64,000 nucleotides of DNA, taken from contig CAIKUQ010000045.1 of the NCBI GenBank assembly GCA_903830655.1, positions 19,893 to 83,892 on the forward strand, in the 5' to 3' direction. The notes below the pieces were generated by a model. It was not told the DNA's origin, did not search any database, and was given only the letters and a program-made list of their open reading frames with translations. This document shows positions 9,801 to 17,262 of the stretch, piece after piece. Both the position numbers and the translations under genes were made by a program. Source of the DNA: an uncultured Actinomycetes bacterium (lineage in GTDB: Bacteria > Actinomycetota > Acidimicrobiia > Acidimicrobiales > RAAP-2). Every line of letters begins with the position of its first letter. Position 1 is the stretch's first letter.

Positions 9801-10244
9801 GCTCTTGACTTCGCCAAGTTCCTCACCGGTCGGGTCGAGCAGCGCCTCCGGACGCCATCGATTTAGATTGTCAATAATTTCGCTCAATCTACGCGCCTGT
9901 GAAAACTTTGGGGCCATCCCTTTTCCGACGATCCGCAGAGTTAAAAGCTCTTTCGACCAATTGAGGCGAACGTGACCGATGCTCTGTAGAACAATTCGCT
10001 CAACTTCGCTCACGAGTTGTTCGGGGAAAAAATAGGCCAAGTTGGCCGTTACTCCGTCACGAAATCCATTGCCCGTGCCTAGATTTTCTGAGAGCTGTCC
10101 ATCGAGCCATTGCCGAATTCCTGACGACGGGACAACCAACCACGGTTTCTCCAGCAAGCCGAGTTCAGCGCTGGACAGCGTTGCCGCCACGCTCTCAACC
10201 GCTTCTTGTAAGTCTTCAGATTGGTGAAGGTGTAGTCCAGCCAT
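6879..10244 (-). CDS. recC: RecC, exodeoxyribonuclease V gamma subunit
   Basis: This is the scaffold and Chi-recognition subunit of RecBCD, 1121 residues. The N terminus (LVVPSSGIRQWL, about residues 36-47) is the diagnostic RecC opening. The middle resembles an inactivated helicase (LVSGLSALPNVPFKVVALVGFDE) and the C-terminal third resembles an inactivated nuclease, as in the family. It is first in the operon recC-recB-recD. A TAAAGT hexamer (10253-10258, minus strand) sits 8 bases before the ATG with no Shine-Dalgarno, so a leaderless transcript is likely. Confidence 0.93.
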   Translation of the reverse strand: MAGLHLHQSEDLQEAVESVAATLSSAELGLLEKPWLVVPSSGIRQWLDGQLSENLGTGNGFRDGVTANLAYFFPEQLVSEVERIVLQSIGHVRLNWSKELLTLRIVGKGMAPKFSQARRLSEIIDNLNRWRPEALLDPTGEELGEVKSVYQALSSYGLRPHEQRQLVIDTLRHSKVSGLPSVVALVGLPNMPGGRQFGELLAALSAQCDVHIFEPVATLLEIDREPEFLPSRWNSESGEAKQLYRELAESHNVTVTTAPRQISPRSLLGHLQESMKSGRPSLAAQSDDTVKILGAYGNSRQIETLRSELLEILSDRTLGIEPHDILVITPDLPSFGPLLERHWLYEKQVAETPRLPIDYAERPAGHFVNRLDASAKLLKIIGTRVTIEQLSEFVAIPAVGVALGLEAEEQDRLWALAIDNKVMAGTSNQQRASFELMPSTSTSGVPVNVGTWERFIDGVVTTYTLPAEANSNVRGIGTIDDVQLLARLLPVLHVLENESYLRTSGEKREFAVWLDLLEGWVNELLPSTDTDRSFERELLKFREWSQELSDSVELSMDEFQDLWRGTKGPATAPNVFGRGGILVSGLSALPNVPFKVVALVGFDEANLPGASVGEGLSGERRIGEPSPRQSMLQALAQGILSATSHLIITFNAHSDESGESIEPAIPLEELIEGLSSLTEGTFKPVLTSRHEFFLSPSQPLGRTFDPRVRQLIGIESDTPTAKLDFAEYLDTQRADRRIVSVKELVGFYDSPQKFFLTSVAGAQRPPGWPETVSGASFEWSRWTTSDIRKLLVDEIRTYVREHREVDSVVHLVTDKEVIAKSLVKRDPGIAEAFEYFYSSLLQGLKLDSAKTGAIPPIIWQSAIDRDGIVYEALTIEAEFERFAQVDSLFPRTFKVGDWNIDASGELGDQAEAEFQLYREHLSGALRLVSVVSKRDRYRLDKKGPLTKTHFRTMLGLLLYKAAGVLDIGAELLYLEDLTIFKTGLPRGMGIVPITCSLEADQAAQLLVEILGVYAKVWSGPVPLFPKTTFAVASGESGAGAWEDGYNTFGEGSKSENLILYPYVYEDLQRLLSLDETRHLSALPYVSELRSWKDAFEFDDIKTGSSELAPRIRAAIVAAGGA

Positions 10245-10252
10245 ACAGAACC

Positions 10253-10258
10253 ACTTTA
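10253..10258 (-). promoter_or_regulatory. candidate -10 element of recCBD
   Basis: TAAAGT on the minus strand fits TANNNT and lies 8 bases before the recC ATG. No Shine-Dalgarno is present in the gap. I saw no convincing LexA-type GAAC-N4-GTTC box nearby, so SOS control is not supported. Confidence 0.4.
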
Positions 10259-10274
10259 TAGAAGGGGTGTGAGA

Positions 10275-11150
10275 CTAATTGGCTGCTTCAACCATCGCTG
10301 TCGACTTCTTGGGCCACCAGCGATCCACTCCAAATATTGCGGCGGCCACCAAACAGCCCGTAAGAAGTTCCAAAATAGCCGTGTGAACTAGGGAGCTGCC
10401 AAAACGCATCGAGAGGACATCGGTGGCCGCACTGGTTAATTCATCCTTGAACTTGCTCCCCATCACGATGCTGTGGACCACCTTTGACATCACAATCAGT
10501 AGGAGAGCCGGAACTACAAAACCAATTCCCGCAACTAGATACCGACCTCTTCGACTACGCATGAGTCCAAATACTGCACCAAGAATCATCACCAAGGCAA
10601 CGAGCCAGAGTGCCACGGAGCCGGTGCCTAATCGATTCAGATTAGAAAACACAACTTTCCCAGGATGAAAATTAACAACCATCTTGTTGGTCGTCGGAAG
10701 CGTAATTGGCACTCTCGGGTCTATTTTGTGGATACTCGCTGTTACCTGATTAACAAGTGGCACAAAATTTATAGAGGTATCTTTCTGTGTCTCAACTGCC
10801 GTGTAGGCCGACCTAACATCGGCGGCGACTAGTTGCTGGACTAGTGGATTATTTAACAACGAAATAACCGCACCATTTATCTCTTTCGCGTGAAGAGTAA
10901 TTAGCTGTGCCACGGCAACCGAGCTCGATTTCTTGAAATCTGTTTCTAGTTGAATGGTCACCGCACTCTGAACCGAGGGCACCTTCATTAATGAGATCAC
11001 GGTGTTCCCCGCATTATCAGCGTTGCCGATGAATCCCCAGCCCGCTCTCAATGGCCCCGAGATAACGAGGAGCAAGATTGCGAGCCCAGTAAGTATCACT
11101 GCGGCACCAATGCGCAGAGTGGACTTTAACGTGGTGTGGGTTTGTGACAT
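10275..11150 (-). CDS. membrane protein of unknown function, about four TM
   Basis: I do not recognise this 291-residue protein. An N-terminal helix (around IGAAVILTGLAILLLVISG) is followed by a roughly 150-residue extracytoplasmic domain rich in V/I/T/N, then a helix pair (VALWLVALVMILGAVFGLM and FVVPALLLIVMSKVV) and a last helix near the C terminus. I chose the ATG at 11148-11150 because GGGAG lies 7 bases upstream; the frame is open 12 codons further. It lies 30 bases upstream of recC on the same strand, but recC has its own candidate promoter. The layout resembles actinobacterial integral membrane proteins with a V/I-rich outer domain; the role is unknown. Confidence 0.6.
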   Translation of the reverse strand: MSQTHTTLKSTLRIGAAVILTGLAILLLVISGPLRAGWGFIGNADNAGNTVISLMKVPSVQSAVTIQLETDFKKSSSVAVAQLITLHAKEINGAVISLLNNPLVQQLVAADVRSAYTAVETQKDTSINFVPLVNQVTASIHKIDPRVPITLPTTNKMVVNFHPGKVVFSNLNRLGTGSVALWLVALVMILGAVFGLMRSRRGRYLVAGIGFVVPALLLIVMSKVVHSIVMGSKFKDELTSAATDVLSMRFGSSLVHTAILELLTGCLVAAAIFGVDRWWPKKSTAMVEAAN

Positions 11151-11206
11151 GGAACACTCCCAGTTCACTCTTCGCCTAATTGCCAAGAGTTTGTATTTAT
11201 AAAGAC

Positions 11207-11890
11207 CTAATTAAATTCTGAAGCAAGTACGGCGGCGAGCTGGTCGGGTTGACACAAGAAAGGCGAGTGGTCCGAATCTAATTCGACAACCTTGCTCGCT
11301 TGTTGAGACATGGCCTCTTGGGCTACGAGTGGGATTGCTTGATCTTGTTTACAAAGGATGTAAGTCGAGGGCGTCGAAAGCCACGCGCAGGCCGACAACT
11401 TTTGTGAAAAAGAACTGACGCTCTGGGGGCTCAGAGATTGTGCGGTGCTCGAGGCAATCGCTGGTGCGCAGGTGTTGTAAAACACCGACTCGGGTTGCTT
11501 GGGGAAGATGGTCTCGCCATCGGCTGATCGATCCCACCAGGGGGGATCGACTTCGCCACACGCATCCATCAGGCTCGTCCCGACGTTAAGCATGAAAGCC
11601 GTTAAATAAATAAGCCGTGAGACATTTGGCGCACCGACCAGCCCCTGCGTTAGTGGCATTCCCCCGTAGGAGTGACCAAGAACGATGACCTCGTCCCCCA
11701 TTTGATCAACTGCAGCCCGCACTTGCTCGGCATCGCTAAACATGTCACCTAAGGGTTCGCCCTCACGCTGGGCGCTACGGAGATTTAGGGTCTTCGATTC
11801 GACACCTAATTCCTCAAGACTCGATACGAGTGGCGCGAAACCATCTTGATTGTGCCACGCACCATGAACTAGGAGAACCTGTTTCGCCAT
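11207..11890 (-). CDS. alpha/beta hydrolase
   Basis: This is a 227-residue alpha/beta hydrolase of the small esterase type (salicylate-esterase/hydroxynitrile-lyase-like fold). The opening VLLVHGAWHN carries the oxyanion-hole HGxW, the nucleophile elbow is GHSYGG (S74), the acid is D183 in KQDQAIP, and the base is H208 in DSDHSPF. All triad residues are present. The substrate cannot be predicted. TAGTTT (11897-11902) sits exactly 6 bases before the ATG, which suggests a leaderless mRNA. Confidence 0.8.
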   Translation of the reverse strand: MAKQVLLVHGAWHNQDGFAPLVSSLEELGVESKTLNLRSAQREGEPLGDMFSDAEQVRAAVDQMGDEVIVLGHSYGGMPLTQGLVGAPNVSRLIYLTAFMLNVGTSLMDACGEVDPPWWDRSADGETIFPKQPESVFYNTCAPAIASSTAQSLSPQSVSSFSQKLSACAWLSTPSTYILCKQDQAIPLVAQEAMSQQASKVVELDSDHSPFLCQPDQLAAVLASEFN

Positions 11891-11896
11891 TGTACG

Positions 11897-11902
11897 AAAC
11901 TA
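11897..11902 (-). promoter_or_regulatory. candidate leaderless -10 of alpha/beta hydrolase
   Basis: TAGTTT lies 6 bases upstream of the start codon on the minus strand. At that distance transcription would begin at or next to the ATG. Confidence 0.4.
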
Positions 11903-11919
11903 GTCCACGAGACTTTAAG

Positions 11920-11992
11920 TGGAGACGATGGGGATCGAACCCACGACCTCAGGCTTGCAAAGCCCGCGCTCTACCAACTGAGCTACATCCCC
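11920..11992 (-). tRNA. tRNA-Ala (anticodon TGC)
   Basis: The minus strand folds as a 73-base tRNA. The acceptor arm is GGGGATG/CGTCTCC, allowing G-T pairs. The D arm is TAGCTCAGTTGGTAGAGC, the anticodon loop is TTTGCAA with anticodon TGC, and the T arm is GTGGGTTCGATCCCCAT. CCA is not encoded. It lies alone between the hydrolase and an unknown membrane protein. Confidence 0.95.
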
Positions 11993-12020
11993 GAAGGGAT
12001 TTCCAGTGTACCAACTTCTT

Positions 12021-12626
12021 TTACGCTGGTATCTTCCCTCGACGAGCCTTGGGGCCAATCTTGGTAATTACAAGGAAAGCGACGATGGCGTCCACAACAC
12101 AAACTGCTCCGGGAAAGGCGGCGCCGGCCGTCGTGAATTGTTGAAGGGTCAACAGCGTGATACCGGTGTACAGAGAACCCATGAGAAAAGGCGCGTACTG
12201 CTCCGATTCGGGATCGAGCCACGCCTTGCGCAAGGTCGGCAACGCAGCTAATTGGTCGGCCACAACAAAACTTAGGAGTCCTACTAGTGGCTGGTTACTC
12301 ACTAGCCAGTAGATAAGTCCGAGTATCGAGAGCCCCCCGCAGATGTAATCGAATGCCGTGACATCCCAAGAACCATTTTTTGCGATGAAGGTAATGGTCA
12401 AAACGACCGCTGGCATTAGTCCAAGCATCAAAGTGGCTAGTGAAGCCAGACCCACGTGTTGTTGAATCTCCGAAATAAAGGCGAGCAGTCCCTCAACGGT
12501 CCAAAGGCCCCAGGTGATCCGGTGCGGTCGCACCGTCGAACCCTTGGCCAGAATCGCCCGCATGTAGCTGATGGTTCCATAGGCCGACAGCGCCATGGCC
12601 ACGAAGATAAACCGTTGGTCAAGCAT
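12021..12626 (-). CDS. six-TM membrane protein of unknown function
   Basis: This is a hydrophobic protein of about 201 residues with roughly six helices. The motif RPHRITWGLWTVEG after the first helix and a second similar block (YICGGLSILGLIYWL) hint at an internal duplication like small PQ-loop/SWEET-type proteins, but I cannot assign a family firmly. I prefer the ATG at 12626, which has the TANNN-like TAATAC about 7 bases upstream, over a TTG two codons earlier. It lies between two tRNA genes. No function is proposed. Confidence 0.55.
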   Translation of the reverse strand: MLDQRFIFVAMALSAYGTISYMRAILAKGSTVRPHRITWGLWTVEGLLAFISEIQQHVGLASLATLMLGLMPAVVLTITFIAKNGSWDVTAFDYICGGLSILGLIYWLVSNQPLVGLLSFVVADQLAALPTLRKAWLDPESEQYAPFLMGSLYTGITLLTLQQFTTAGAAFPGAVCVVDAIVAFLVITKIGPKARRGKIPA

Positions 12627-12707
12627 TCGCAAAGTATTACAGAGAATTGTGGCTCAACTTGCCTCAAAAAGTCCCTTGGTGAGGTGGTGTAGATTGGTAC
12701 CCCTGTA

Positions 12708-12784
12708 GGGGCTATAGCTCAGTCGGTTAGAGCGCGTCACTGATAATGACGAGGTCGTAAGTTCGATTCTTACTAGCCCCACCA
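12708..12784 (+). tRNA. tRNA-Ile (anticodon GAT)
   Basis: Acceptor stem GGGGCTA/TAGCCCC, D arm TAGCTCAGTCGGTTAGAGC, anticodon loop CTGATAA with anticodon GAT, T arm GTAAGTTCGATTCTTAC, discriminator A and an encoded CCA (12782-12784). In many actinobacteria tRNA-Ile and tRNA-Ala follow gyrA; here they sit about 27 kb from gyrA and on opposite strands. Confidence 0.96.
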
Positions 12785-12891
12785 GAACGATCGCTAATGC
12801 TTGTGCGTTGCCGATGAGAACCACCCTTGGCCAATAAGTTCGATATTTGCGAATCATTCGCAAATTGTGCCTCAAGCTGCGCGCACCTCGG

Positions 12892-12897
12892 TACGCT
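12892..12897 (+). promoter_or_regulatory. candidate leaderless -10 of pirin gene
   Basis: TACGCT lies 6 bases before the ATG at 12904, with no Shine-Dalgarno between. It supports the ATG at 12904 as the true start rather than a frame opening at 12847. Confidence 0.45.
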
Positions 12898-12903
12898 TGT
12901 TTC

Positions 12904-13860
12904 ATGCCCGCAATCACCGTAGAAAACCCACTCGAATTACCTAAGGTCGCCGCGCCAGTTGACGGTGACCGTCCTCGTCGCGTCAAACAGATCACCACCG
13001 CTCCCCGCGGACTTGAGGGCGAGGGCTTTCCCGTTCGACGAGCCTTTGCGGGAATCGATATCACTGACCTCGACCCCTTCATCCACATGGACCAAATGGG
13101 TGAGATTGACTACGGCCCCGGTGAACCCAAGGGAACGCCCTGGCACCCTCACCGTGGTTTTGAAACTGTTACCTACATGATTGAAGGAACCTTCTTGCAC
13201 CAAGACTCCATCGGTGGTGGTGGTGTTATTGAAAATGGTGCAACCCAGTGGATGACCGCCGGTGCGGGTATCTTGCACATCGAGCGACCACCAGATTCGC
13301 TGATTGACAGTGGTGGCCTTTTCCACGGAGTGCAACTTTGGGTGAATCTACCTTCAAAACTCAAAATGGCTACTCCTCGCTACCAGGACATCGGCGCTGG
13401 TGAGATTTCACTCGTGACCAATGACAACGGTGACGCGGTAGTTCGCGTCATCGCGGGCAGTCTCGGTGAATTCGCTGGCCCGGGGGTGACTCACACACCA
13501 ATTTCGATTGTTCACTTAACCCTCTTCCCCGGTGGCTCCGTGGTCCTTCCTTGGAATCCCGACTACAACGCCTTAACCTATGTTTTGGATGGTCAAGGCA
13601 CTGTGGGGACTGAGCGCTCGCCAATAAGTTCGGGTCAAATGGCCGTGCACGTTGATGGCGACTACCTCGTTCTTAGCGCCGATGCGCAACAGCACTCCAG
13701 TACGGGTGCGCTGGAGGTGTACATCATGGGTGGTGAGCGCATTGGCGAACCGGTCGCGGCGTATGGTCCATTTGTTATGAATACCCGTGCTGAACTACAG
13801 CAGGCGTTTGAGGACTACCAAGCTGGTCGACTCGGCCAGATTCCCGCCAACCATATTTAA
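12904..13860 (+). CDS. pirin family protein
   Basis: This is a bicupin of the pirin family, 318 residues from the chosen ATG. The first cupin carries the metal-site signature HPHRGFETVTYMIEG with the later histidines of GAGILHIERP (family: H-x-H...H...E metal ligands). The second cupin begins around FPGGSVVLPWNPDYNALTYV. Known pirins include quercetin dioxygenases and redox-sensing regulators; sequence alone does not choose between them. The upstream frame to 12847 is open but lacks pirin-like sequence. It converges on trpG, which ends 8 bases away. Confidence 0.85.
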   Translation: MPAITVENPLELPKVAAPVDGDRPRRVKQITTAPRGLEGEGFPVRRAFAGIDITDLDPFIHMDQMGEIDYGPGEPKGTPWHPHRGFETVTYMIEGTFLHQDSIGGGGVIENGATQWMTAGAGILHIERPPDSLIDSGGLFHGVQLWVNLPSKLKMATPRYQDIGAGEISLVTNDNGDAVVRVIAGSLGEFAGPGVTHTPISIVHLTLFPGGSVVLPWNPDYNALTYVLDGQGTVGTERSPISSGQMAVHVDGDYLVLSADAQQHSSTGALEVYIMGGERIGEPVAAYGPFVMNTRAELQQAFEDYQAGRLGQIPANHI

Positions 13861-13867
13861 CCTCTGT

Positions 13868-14509
13868 TTAGCGAGCGGTGCGATCGAGCGTTGGTAGGGC
13901 CGCGGCGGCGATATCGCAGCGCGTTAATGCCTCACTGACTCCCAAGCTAGAGAGCCAGTTAGCGATCATTCGGTGGCCACCCTCGGTCAAGATTGATTCG
14001 GGGTGGAACTGCACACATTCAAAGGGCAGTGTTTTGTGGCGCAGCGCCATTATTAGGCCGTCGCCCGTCGCCGAAACCTCGTAACCCTCTGGCACTTTTT
14101 CGACCACGAGCGAGTGATAACGCCCAACTCGCAGCGGACTCGGCAATCCCGCAAAGATTCCTCGTCCATCGTGTTCCACCTCGGTAGCTCGACCGTGGAC
14201 GAGTGCGGGCGCCAAGACCACCTCTGATCCAAAGGCCAGACCCATGGCTTGGTGGCCAAGACATACTCCCAGAAGTGGGATTTCTAAAGCCTCACAGCGC
14301 TTAACCACTTGACCAAGAATTTCTACTTCACGGGGGTGACCAGGTCCTGGAGAGATCAAGACACCGGCGTAGGTCGCAGCGGTGATTGATTCGAGATCTA
14401 CCTCGTTTGAACGAACCACCACGACTTCGGCTCCGAGCTCGCCCACGTAGTGAACGAGGTTGTAGACGAACGAGTCAAAGTTGTCAATGACGAGAACGGT
14501 CTTTCCCAT
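13868..14509 (-). CDS. trpG: anthranilate synthase component II (glutamine amidotransferase)
   Basis: This class I glutamine amidotransferase, 213 residues, supplies ammonia to TrpE for anthranilate synthesis. It keeps the opening VLVIDNFDSFVYNL, the oxyanion loop SPGPGHP, the nucleophile in GVCLGHQAMG (C83) and the H169/E171 dyad in QFHPES. It is divergent from trpE across 40 bases, so both subunits can be transcribed from one small intergenic region. It may also serve 4-amino-4-deoxychorismate synthase, as in organisms with one shared subunit. TAAGAT 6 bases before the ATG suggests a leaderless mRNA. Confidence 0.93.
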   Translation of the reverse strand: MGKTVLVIDNFDSFVYNLVHYVGELGAEVVVVRSNEVDLESITAATYAGVLISPGPGHPREVEILGQVVKRCEALEIPLLGVCLGHQAMGLAFGSEVVLAPALVHGRATEVEHDGRGIFAGLPSPLRVGRYHSLVVEKVPEGYEVSATGDGLIMALRHKTLPFECVQFHPESILTEGGHRMIANWLSSLGVSEALTRCDIAAAALPTLDRTAR

Positions 14510-14549
14510 AAGGAAATCTTAGTCCTACAAGCAACTACGCTCTCTAGTC
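14510..14549. promoter_or_regulatory. divergent trpG/trpE promoter region
   Basis: The 40-base gap holds TAAGAT (14516-14521, minus strand), 6 bases before the trpG ATG, and TACGCT (14536-14541, plus strand), 8 bases before the trpE ATG. The two -10-like elements are only 14 bases apart, so the promoters overlap and could share one regulator. There is no room for a classical transcribed trp leader peptide and attenuator. Confidence 0.45.
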
Positions 14550-16070
14550 ATGTGGAAGCCCTCGATCGACGAAGTGCAGTTTGCTGAGCGAGTTCGCACT
14601 GGCGAAAACTTCATCGCTCTGAGTACTACCCTGCAACTCGATCGTGCCACCCCCATCACTATTTACGACCGTTTGCGCGACGAATCAGCCTTCGTTCTCT
14701 TGGAAAGTGCTGCCCTGGCGGAAGAGACTGGTCGCTATTCCTTTATTGGCTTAGACCGACTCTGGCGAGTGCGATCACTGCGCAGTGGCGAGACCACCAT
14801 CAGTACACCAACGACAACCTCCACCGACTCGACTACCCCACCGCTCGACATCATTAAATCCATGCTGGCCAGCTACCACGCCGGTTCTCAAGAGAACTTG
14901 CCAGGCTTATTCGCGGGCGCAATTGGTTACCTTTCTTATGACTACGTTCGCCGACTCGAAAAGCTGCCTCGTTCTGACGAGGGCGCCCTTTGGCCCGACG
15001 TTGATTTCTCCTTTGCCCGGTCCATGATTGTCGTTGACCACGTCCGTCACTCCACCACCGTTATTGTCGGAGCGCTGCTCGAACAAGATGGCGACCAGGC
15101 GTACAGCCGCGCTACTGAGCGGCTCTCGCACCTCGTAGAAGTACTACTCTCTCCACCCGGACAGCAGGACATGGCCGTTGAAGAACTCGTGGCTTCGGCC
15201 CCACTTCGCAAGGCAGCGATTGAAATTCGCTCTATAGCTCAGCGGCTATCTAACTTTCGCAAGGAAGAGTATTGCGAAGTTGTAGTTCGAGCCAAGGAAC
15301 ATATCCGCGCCGGTGACATCTTTCAGGTCGTGCCTAGTCAGCAATTTAAGCGCAAGACCACCGTCGACCCTTTGACTCTCTATCGCATACTTCGTTCGTT
15401 AAACCCTTCGCCCTATATGTATCTGCTCGACATGGGTGACGCCCAATTAGTTGGAGCTTCCCCCGAGATGCTCGTGCAGGTCGATAACGGCGTCGTGCAC
15501 ACCCGCCCAATTGCCGGAACGCGCCGTCGCGGTGATTCTCTCGAGGCCGACTTACAACTTGAACAAGAGATGCTTAAAGACGACAAAGAGATCGCCGAGC
15601 ACATGATGCTCGTTGATCTGGGGCGCAACGATGTGAGCCGAGTTGCCGAGACCGGGACGGTGCGCGTCGATTCGCTCGCCAAGGTTGAGCGATTTAGTCA
15701 CTTGATGCACCTAGTTTCCCAAGTCAGTGGCCGACTAAAGAAAGGTTGGACCTCCTTTGACGCCCTCGACGCCCTCTTCCCGGCGGGGACTCTAAGTGGG
15801 GCCCCCAAAGTTCGCGCCATGGAGCTGATTGATACCTTCGAACCCGTGCACCGCGGTCCCTATGGTGGCGCAGTTGGCTACTTTGCCTTAAATGGTGACG
15901 CGGACTTTGCGATAACTATTCGAACCGTTGCCTTGCGTGATGGCACCGCGACCGTTCAAGCTGGTGGTGGAGTCGTCGCTGATTCTTCACCAGAGTTCGA
16001 ATACGAAGAGTGCATCTCGAAGGCGAGTGCCCCACTGCTCGCGCTCGAGTTGGCTGATCCTTCGAGCTAA
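14550..16070 (+). CDS. trpE: anthranilate synthase component I
   Basis: This chorismate-utilising enzyme makes anthranilate with TrpG, 506 residues. The N-terminal regulatory region keeps the tryptophan-binding LLES motif (residues 50-53), so feedback inhibition by Trp is expected. The catalytic C-terminal domain has IFQVVPSQQF, GASPEMLVQV, RPIAGTRRRG, LVDLGRNDVSRV and PAGTLSGAPKVRAME. It is divergent from trpG and overlaps the end of convergent trpD by 4 bases. Confidence 0.95.
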   Translation: MWKPSIDEVQFAERVRTGENFIALSTTLQLDRATPITIYDRLRDESAFVLLESAALAEETGRYSFIGLDRLWRVRSLRSGETTISTPTTTSTDSTTPPLDIIKSMLASYHAGSQENLPGLFAGAIGYLSYDYVRRLEKLPRSDEGALWPDVDFSFARSMIVVDHVRHSTTVIVGALLEQDGDQAYSRATERLSHLVEVLLSPPGQQDMAVEELVASAPLRKAAIEIRSIAQRLSNFRKEEYCEVVVRAKEHIRAGDIFQVVPSQQFKRKTTVDPLTLYRILRSLNPSPYMYLLDMGDAQLVGASPEMLVQVDNGVVHTRPIAGTRRRGDSLEADLQLEQEMLKDDKEIAEHMMLVDLGRNDVSRVAETGTVRVDSLAKVERFSHLMHLVSQVSGRLKKGWTSFDALDALFPAGTLSGAPKVRAMELIDTFEPVHRGPYGGAVGYFALNGDADFAITIRTVALRDGTATVQAGGGVVADSSPEFEYEECISKASAPLLALELADPSS

Positions 16071-17086
16071 TCGTTCGAAACGGCAACGAGACGTTCTAGC
16101 ACCCGTTGCGCAGCGCCAGTCATGACACTTTCGCGCGCGAGCACGAAACCCGCTTCGAGAGAATCGCAGCGTTGAGCCACGACCAGAGCTAGTCCAGCAT
16201 TTGCGCATACCGCATCAAAGACGGGCCCTTGTTCGCCCCCGAGAAAACTTCGCACGACCGCGACGTTATGGGCCACATCACCACCGCGGAGTTCGTCGGT
16301 GGAAGCGCGCACACCCAAGAGGGCACCCGCGTCAATTCGCTCCTCGCGGATTGTCGCCCCCTCAACAAAGTTCACACTTGAAGTTCCGCTGAGCGAAAGC
16401 TCGTCCAATCCATCATCAGCGCTCACTAGCGCCACCGAGGTCATCGAACGAGCGGCAATGACGCTCGTCATCTTGGCAAGCAATTCTTTTGGCGCTACTC
16501 CAATCAATGAGTAATTGACTTGTGCCGGATTGGCCAGGGGGCCCAGCACATTGAAAATTGTGCGAAAGCCTAAAGCCCGACGAACTGGCGCAATCTTTCC
16601 CAGCATGGGGTGAAAGACGGGCGCAAACATAAAGCCGAAATTGGCCTCCGCGAGACATTCCTTCACGACCTCAACATCAACAGCGATATTTACACCAAGT
16701 CCTTCGAGCACGTCGGCCGAACCCACCGAGGATGAGGCCGAACGATTTCCGTGCTTGGCGACCTTGACTCCGGCTCCCGCGACTACCAAAGATGCCATGG
16801 TTGAAATATTCACCGAATCCAACTGATCTCCGCCGGTTCCCACGATGTCGAGGGCTCCTTCAGGCAAGGAAAAAGTGACGGCCTGCGCGATGAGGGCTTC
16901 TACAAAACCGGTCATCTCCTCGTTTGTTTCGCCCTTGCTGGTGAGGGCGGTGAGAAATGCGCCTATAGCAATTTCATCGACGCGACCGGACAGAATCTCT
17001 TCGAGAGCGGCGCGAGCTTGGGTTCGCTCAAAACTGACCCCACGAACTAGTGGATTCAATACATTTCGAGTGAACTCAGTTGCCAT
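16067..17086 (-). CDS. trpD: anthranilate phosphoribosyltransferase
   Basis: This enzyme joins anthranilate and PRPP, the second step of the Trp branch, 339 residues. Signatures are GTGGD (residues 83-87), VNISTMASLVVAG, VAKHGNRSASSSVGSADVLE and the later APVFHPMLGKIAPVRRALGFRT. All PRPP- and anthranilate-binding signatures are present. It is convergent with trpE (4-base overlap). TAAACT lies exactly 6 bases before the ATG, a likely leaderless promoter. It is the last core gene before the A+T-rich block. Confidence 0.95.
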   Translation of the reverse strand: MATEFTRNVLNPLVRGVSFERTQARAALEEILSGRVDEIAIGAFLTALTSKGETNEEMTGFVEALIAQAVTFSLPEGALDIVGTGGDQLDSVNISTMASLVVAGAGVKVAKHGNRSASSSVGSADVLEGLGVNIAVDVEVVKECLAEANFGFMFAPVFHPMLGKIAPVRRALGFRTIFNVLGPLANPAQVNYSLIGVAPKELLAKMTSVIAARSMTSVALVSADDGLDELSLSGTSSVNFVEGATIREERIDAGALLGVRASTDELRGGDVAHNVAVVRSFLGGEQGPVFDAVCANAGLALVVAQRCDSLEAGFVLARESVMTGAAQRVLERLVAVSND

Positions 17087-17092
17087 AGATGG

Positions 17093-17098
17093 AGTTTA
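17093..17098 (-). promoter_or_regulatory. candidate leaderless -10 of trpD
   Basis: TAAACT on the minus strand is 6 bases upstream of the trpD ATG with no Shine-Dalgarno between. Confidence 0.45.
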
Positions 17099-17108
17099 AG
17101 CCCTCAAA

Positions 17109-17160
17109 TAATCATTGGAGATTCAAAAACGAAACTCTCTTGAGATTTCTTCAATGATTA
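17109..17160. repeat. 9-bp inverted repeat at island edge
   Basis: TAATCATTG (17109-17117) and CAATGATTA (17152-17160) are perfect inverted copies separated by 34 bases. They lie in the A+T-rich gap between trpD and the truncated asparaginase. It has no clear terminator T-run and no matching copy at the other end of the block, so it may be a protein-binding site or a scar. The rest of 17087-17262 holds only a 6-bp stem AGCCGG/CCGGCT (17226-17245). Confidence 0.4.
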
Positions 17161-17262
17161 CAACATAATTCATCATGAATCACATTTCAAGTGTTCGTAG
17201 TTGTTCGCCTCTGTTCACATAGTTAAGCCGGTAGATAAGCCGGCTGGAACCGAATGACTATT

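Noticed and set aside
12847-12903. 19-codon N-terminal extension of the pirin gene
   Set aside because: A TACGCT hexamer lies inside it 6 bases before the ATG at 12904, and the extension does not resemble pirin.
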